Positions 60,089 to 64,000 of a stretch of DNA of 64,000 bases are shown here, piece after piece. A model generated the notes under the pieces. That model was not told the DNA's origin. It saw only the letters and a program-made list of their open reading frames with translations, and made no database searches. The DNA lies in the NCBI GenBank assembly GCA_009733575.1, contig ML769500.1, positions 100,625 through 164,624 of the forward strand, given 5' to 3'. The stretch comes from Gymnopus androsaceus JB14. Lineage: Eukaryota > Basidiomycota > Agaricomycetes > Agaricales > Omphalotaceae. The translations under genes were made by a program, and so were the position numbers. The stretch's first letter is position 1, and the number at the start of each line of letters is the position of its first letter.

Positions 60089-63000
60089 TCAATGTTCTAG
60101 AACTGTAGTTGCAAGGCTATCAATCGTTGCGACCATGTCCGCGATGTATATCCTATCCTTCTCAGCAGCTTCCCTCCGATGCCTACCAATGATGTCCGAT
60201 AAGATCTCCCCCTCTGGTAATTCCTGCAAGCTGCAGCTCTTCACCACCTTGTGGCACTGATCGTGTAGCCGCCTGTACAAAGCAGCTTGCCTTTGTGCAT
60301 ACGCGACATGTCCAAAAGACCAATTGTGCCCATCATTGTCGGTCAATGGATGAGCGGCAGACTTGGACCAGGCGGCTTTCATAGTTTGACAGCCATGATG
60401 ATAGTTGAATAGTTTGGCGTGAATGGTTTCACATACTTCATGCCACCGTTCATCTTCAGCTTTCTTGCGGAAATATTTGATTTGGTCACCTGTTGAAAAG
60501 TTAGTTCGTTCGTTTTGAGATTGGAAAAGTGAACGAACATTCTTCTTCAAACTCGGAGAGGTTTTGGCCCTGTCCACTCACACCAAACATAAGTCTCTTG
60601 GTCCAGATCCAGCTGTCGGGCTTGGTTTCTGGTTCCTTGCCCTTGGTGACATTGTTTCGTTGTGCTTTCCCTGCAAGAATATGAGTATAATCAACGTTTG
60701 ATCTGCAGTGAAGACTTACGTCTTCGTCAACGGGTGCCCTGTGTACTAGCCATCATCGGCTCATCAACCACCATTTCATCATCTTCATCTATGCCTTCTT
60801 TCTCCTCCTCATCGTCCTGTTCTGCAAGCATGGTGTAAAGAGCACCATCCGTTTCCCGCAAATCACCGAGCGCTCGCAGATGCACCATGGAGTATCGATA
60901 AGTATCGGAAAGTGACATGGCGGGGAGCTCCTCGGGTTGAGCACCTCCAAGATCCAGTAGAGCCTTGCGAACTCTGTTATAGTCAGCGATACAGGAGTCC
61001 CGCTCCACCTCAATCCTCTTCAGCTTCAACTGGGACCGAGTGTTGGCATTGGTGCCTCATTCCTGCTTCTTTTGGTTGTGGGTGATTGAGTAGCTTTTGG
61101 CGGCGTTCTGAATGGACTGGATATAATCGTAAAGTTCCCCTTCATGCATCTTGCACTTGAGAGCTGCGAGATGCCCGAGATCACGAGCTTGGCAATGGGC
61201 AGGAGTCATATTGGACGGCAGTAAGAGGTTCTCATCTTCAGGTTTGACCTCATCATTCTTGTTGTAGACAGTGACCAGCATATCCTCGATTGCTGGTATG
61301 ATTAACTTCTGCGTGTCCCGGTATACTGAGATTTTCTCGGTGAGAGCTTTCCGTTGTTTCGCAATATCCTTCTTGACCGTTTCGGTTTGGTTCAGGGTGA
61401 GTTTACCGCAAATTTGTTGTCTACATTAAGAACAGGTTCACATTAATCCACAAACGATCAAGCTGACCACATACTGTTCATGTTGAATAGCTAAGCCCTG
61501 TTGAATCAAATACAACTCCATGTTCCCTGCATCTCCATCCGCAAACGAGGTTGCGTTGTTGAGTAGTAGCTGTTGATAGATCTTCTCCTGTGAAGGTACT
61601 GTAACAGAACACGTTGAATACAACGACGTCACAATAAAGTGAAACGGAATACCTTTAGAATGGTGTTGGTAAATTCCTTGGATGATACCGTTCGAGTAAC
61701 GCTTGGCTTGCTGGGCCTTCTCCTCCCATGAAGCAGCTCTGTCTCAATAGGTGATACAGGCCGATATAAAGGCTCTGTGCTTTCGACGAGAAAGCAAAAC
61801 AGCGTCCTTGTAGAGCCTGAGGAACAGCTGGGGCATTTCGACATTTTTACGGAAATTGTTGTAGGTGTAATGATCGGTGAGGACCTCCATACGGTGACCA
61901 GCATTCATCTGTCTGACAGATCCTCCAAGTTGGTTTAATTCCACCCATTGCTGCTCAACCGATTCGCCGTGCTTGTGACCTGCCCCAGGGATATAGGCTG
62001 AATTAAACTTGTATATGCAATCTTTCAAGTGGTCCAAGATATGCAGAGCCGGGATCATCGGTCGTAACAGGTTGATAAGGTCAACCAGGTGATGCCAGTT
62101 GGCAGAGAATCGTTTGGGCAGATTGACACAGTATTGACAGTTACAGTCGTAGGAAAAGAGGAAGTCAGATGCGCCCAGATGGCCACGAGGACGGTTATGG
62201 CGGGTATGCGAGAAAGCGCATTGTAGGGCATAATCTGAGAACTTGAAACTAGAGAAACAATTAGCGCATGGAATAAAAAAAGCAGAAAAATTATTACCCT
62301 TCTCCCTTGAGTAGGTTCATGGAAGAACGGATAACGCAGTGATTACATGAGACATTCACCACACCGGAATAGCGCATATTCTTGAATTTTTTCTTATTCT
62401 GATTATTAACAACCTTGAGATAGTTACATGTCGATTTCTAAAAGATACGGTCAGTTCCTATCGTGAAACAGTTTTCAACACGAATACCTCGCTGTCTTCG
62501 GCAGTGTTCTTCAGGTATTGCTCTACTTTCTTCTCATCTGGAAAATATCCAATATTGTTGTCGGTGACGAGTGAGATATCGTTTGGGTCTGTATTCTTGA
62601 GATACTGGCCAAGGTGAAAATTGCCGTCCATGGTCTTTGAATCTTGATTCAAATGTCTGGCATGTTCCGCGTTAGTGCGAAAGTACAAGACCATTACTTG
62701 ATGTACTTACTTGAGTTCCGGTGGCATCTTTTCCCATCCTTGCTCCATGTTGAACCCGTCTTCGGGGCACGCTAGACAAAATTGCACAATAGAACCCGGC
62801 GTCCGATGAGGGAACAAAGCAGATAAGCTATGCTCTTGCCCGCTCTGTTTATGCAGTCGCAATTTGCGCCAAATCCGAGTAGCCAGAAGAAACTGAGGAT
62901 GAGGATCCTGCCCTAGGAATCAGCCGTAGTTCCATAGGCAGAAGATAAAGACTTACCAATACCTCTTGAGTGAAAAACCCATCCGAAAGCGCGCGCAGAG

Positions 63001-64000
63001 CACGGATAAAGTTGTATGAAGACTTTTTAGAGGCTAGATTGTGCTTCATAAAGTGCTTCAAGACTTGGAATGTCATCAGTGTTCAAGGAAATTTCACTGA
63101 TGCCGGAAAAAGTCGAGCGTCCATCAGCTGCTGAACGCGGTTGGGATCACCATTGCAGCCACAATAGGATATCCGAGTGCCATGAATTCCGTTTGTATCC
63201 ACTAACGTGACGATGTTACAGTTTGTTGGCTCTTTGCAAACGGAAGACCCTTTGGAGCAGGGGAGTTGGATGGTATATGTGTTGTTTTTGAGATAGGATA
63301 TGTCAACTTTGAGAAAGAACCCATCAGTTTGCCACACTTTCGCCCAGTGAAAAGGATGATGGTAGTGGTCTCAAATGAAACACTTCTCACAGGTGGCCTC
63401 ATAGTCATAGCACTCATCGCATGCGATCAGGCAATACAATCCAGAGCCACATTTGCAGAGTTCGTTGACTTTGGCACAGGCCTCGGCAACAGGCCTCAGC
63501 AGCTATCAAATGGAATTGTAACTTCGGAAGGTTTTCCATAAATTCTGCCATGCTTTCTGCAGTCTATGAGTTTAAGCAAGTGAGCCATGGAAAGGGGTTA
63601 TAACTTTGGAAGAACCTCCCGAGACCCTCCTCTTGCTTCGAAGGAGTGGTGGGTCAGCGCAATCCCTCTTGCGTTGGAGCGACGGGAGGAGGAAGGAGTG
63701 CCTCCGGATCGCCCAAAAAAGTCGTGATTTCTCCGTACGTGCGAAAATGCCCAGCAGCATCTTCAAAGGTGCGGATGCACTCCTTCACTGCTCGCAGCTT
63801 GGTGATCTCATTGGTCGACATGAGCCATCAACAGAATTTGAAAACACTGTCGTCTTTTATCATCAGACATTGGAAACATGGGATGTTCTTTGCGCTTCCC
63901 CAGCCCTTTGTAGTTTCAAAGACGCTGATAGACATAGTCAGTAGCATGGTGCAAGTAGAATTGCAGGACTTACAGAGATGCTCAGCTTTTTTGAAGGCCT
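60089..64000 (-). mobile_element. KDZ-type transposase gene with CxC2 domain, 5' part outside window, decayed
   Basis: Transposase of the Kyakuja-Dileera-Zisupton class, read right to left. The CxC2-like cysteine cluster is CKCGSGLYCLIACDEC then YEATCEKCFI (63370-63470), with HHPFHWAKVWQTDGFF, LVDTNGIHGTRISYCGC and LMDARLFPASVKFP. The KDZ core has CPEDGFNMEQGWEKMPPELK, TMDGNFHLGQYLKNT (about 62620), FLFSYDCNCQYC (about 62150), AYIPGAGHKHGESVEQQWVE (about 61950-62010) and RQMNAGHRMEVLTDHY. A helical C-terminus has TRSQLKLKRIEVERDSC and DSWIWTKRLMFG, ending ATTVLEH at 60089. Stops at 63371, 63083, 61744 and 61057 interrupt frames that continue on both sides. Inactive as read. Upstream of 63550 the sequence is too decayed to assign. 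Confidence 0.82.

Overview
The window is eukaryotic and almost certainly from a mushroom-forming basidiomycete (Agaricomycete). Genes are split by many short introns of about 45-70 bases with GT...AG ends. The recognisable gene families are typical of that class: F-box/LRR proteins, expanded kinase-like proteins, a hydrophobic-surface-binding (HsbA) protein, a caspase-like peptidase, a secreted type B carboxylesterase and a KDZ-type transposase with a CxC2 cysteine cluster. No bacterial operons, CRISPR arrays, rRNA or convincing tRNA genes were seen. All exon limits were inferred by eye from splice consensus and family conservation.

Layout. 1-11.2 kb is a kinase-rich, fragment-rich zone. It holds a broken TKL-type kinase fused to a piece of a Ste11-type MAPKKK, a scrambled RPB1 (RNA polymerase II) fragment, a kinase-like gene between two diverged ~0.5 kb direct repeats, and an AGC-like kinase gene on the minus strand with altered catalytic residues. 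11.3-26.6 kb is dominated by F-box paralogues: one long copy at 13.5 kb, two broken copies at 11.3 and 24.9 kb, and a small fragment at 18.5 kb. A carboxylesterase, an HsbA gene and a caspase-like gene lie between them. 27-32.6 kb holds a truncated unknown gene, a 919-bp DNA-transposon-like element with a 9-bp target duplication, and a ~1.9 kb tandem duplication.

32.8-51 kb is the most ordinary part. It contains an Esa1-like MYST histone acetyltransferase, an Efm5-like methyltransferase, an intact F-box gene, phosphoribosylglycinamide formyltransferase (ADE8) and an NCS1 purine/cytosine transporter. A small family of signal peptide-TM-His-rich-Gly/Phe-rich proteins (four members, two intact) is interspersed. 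51.7-64 kb is transposon-like: a mucin-like remnant, a cluster of GTTAAAC heptamers, two multi-exon genes of unknown function common in Agaricomycetes, and a KDZ transposase running off the right edge.

Two cross-cutting signals stand out. First, many nonsense codons in the mobile or unknown genes are TGA where the family suggests CGA, usually within TCGA. One case is proved inside the window by a tandem repeat whose sister copies keep CGA. This points to C-to-T decay at CpG. Second, several apparently essential or duplicated genes carry single-base indels, so some frame breaks may be sequence error rather than biology.
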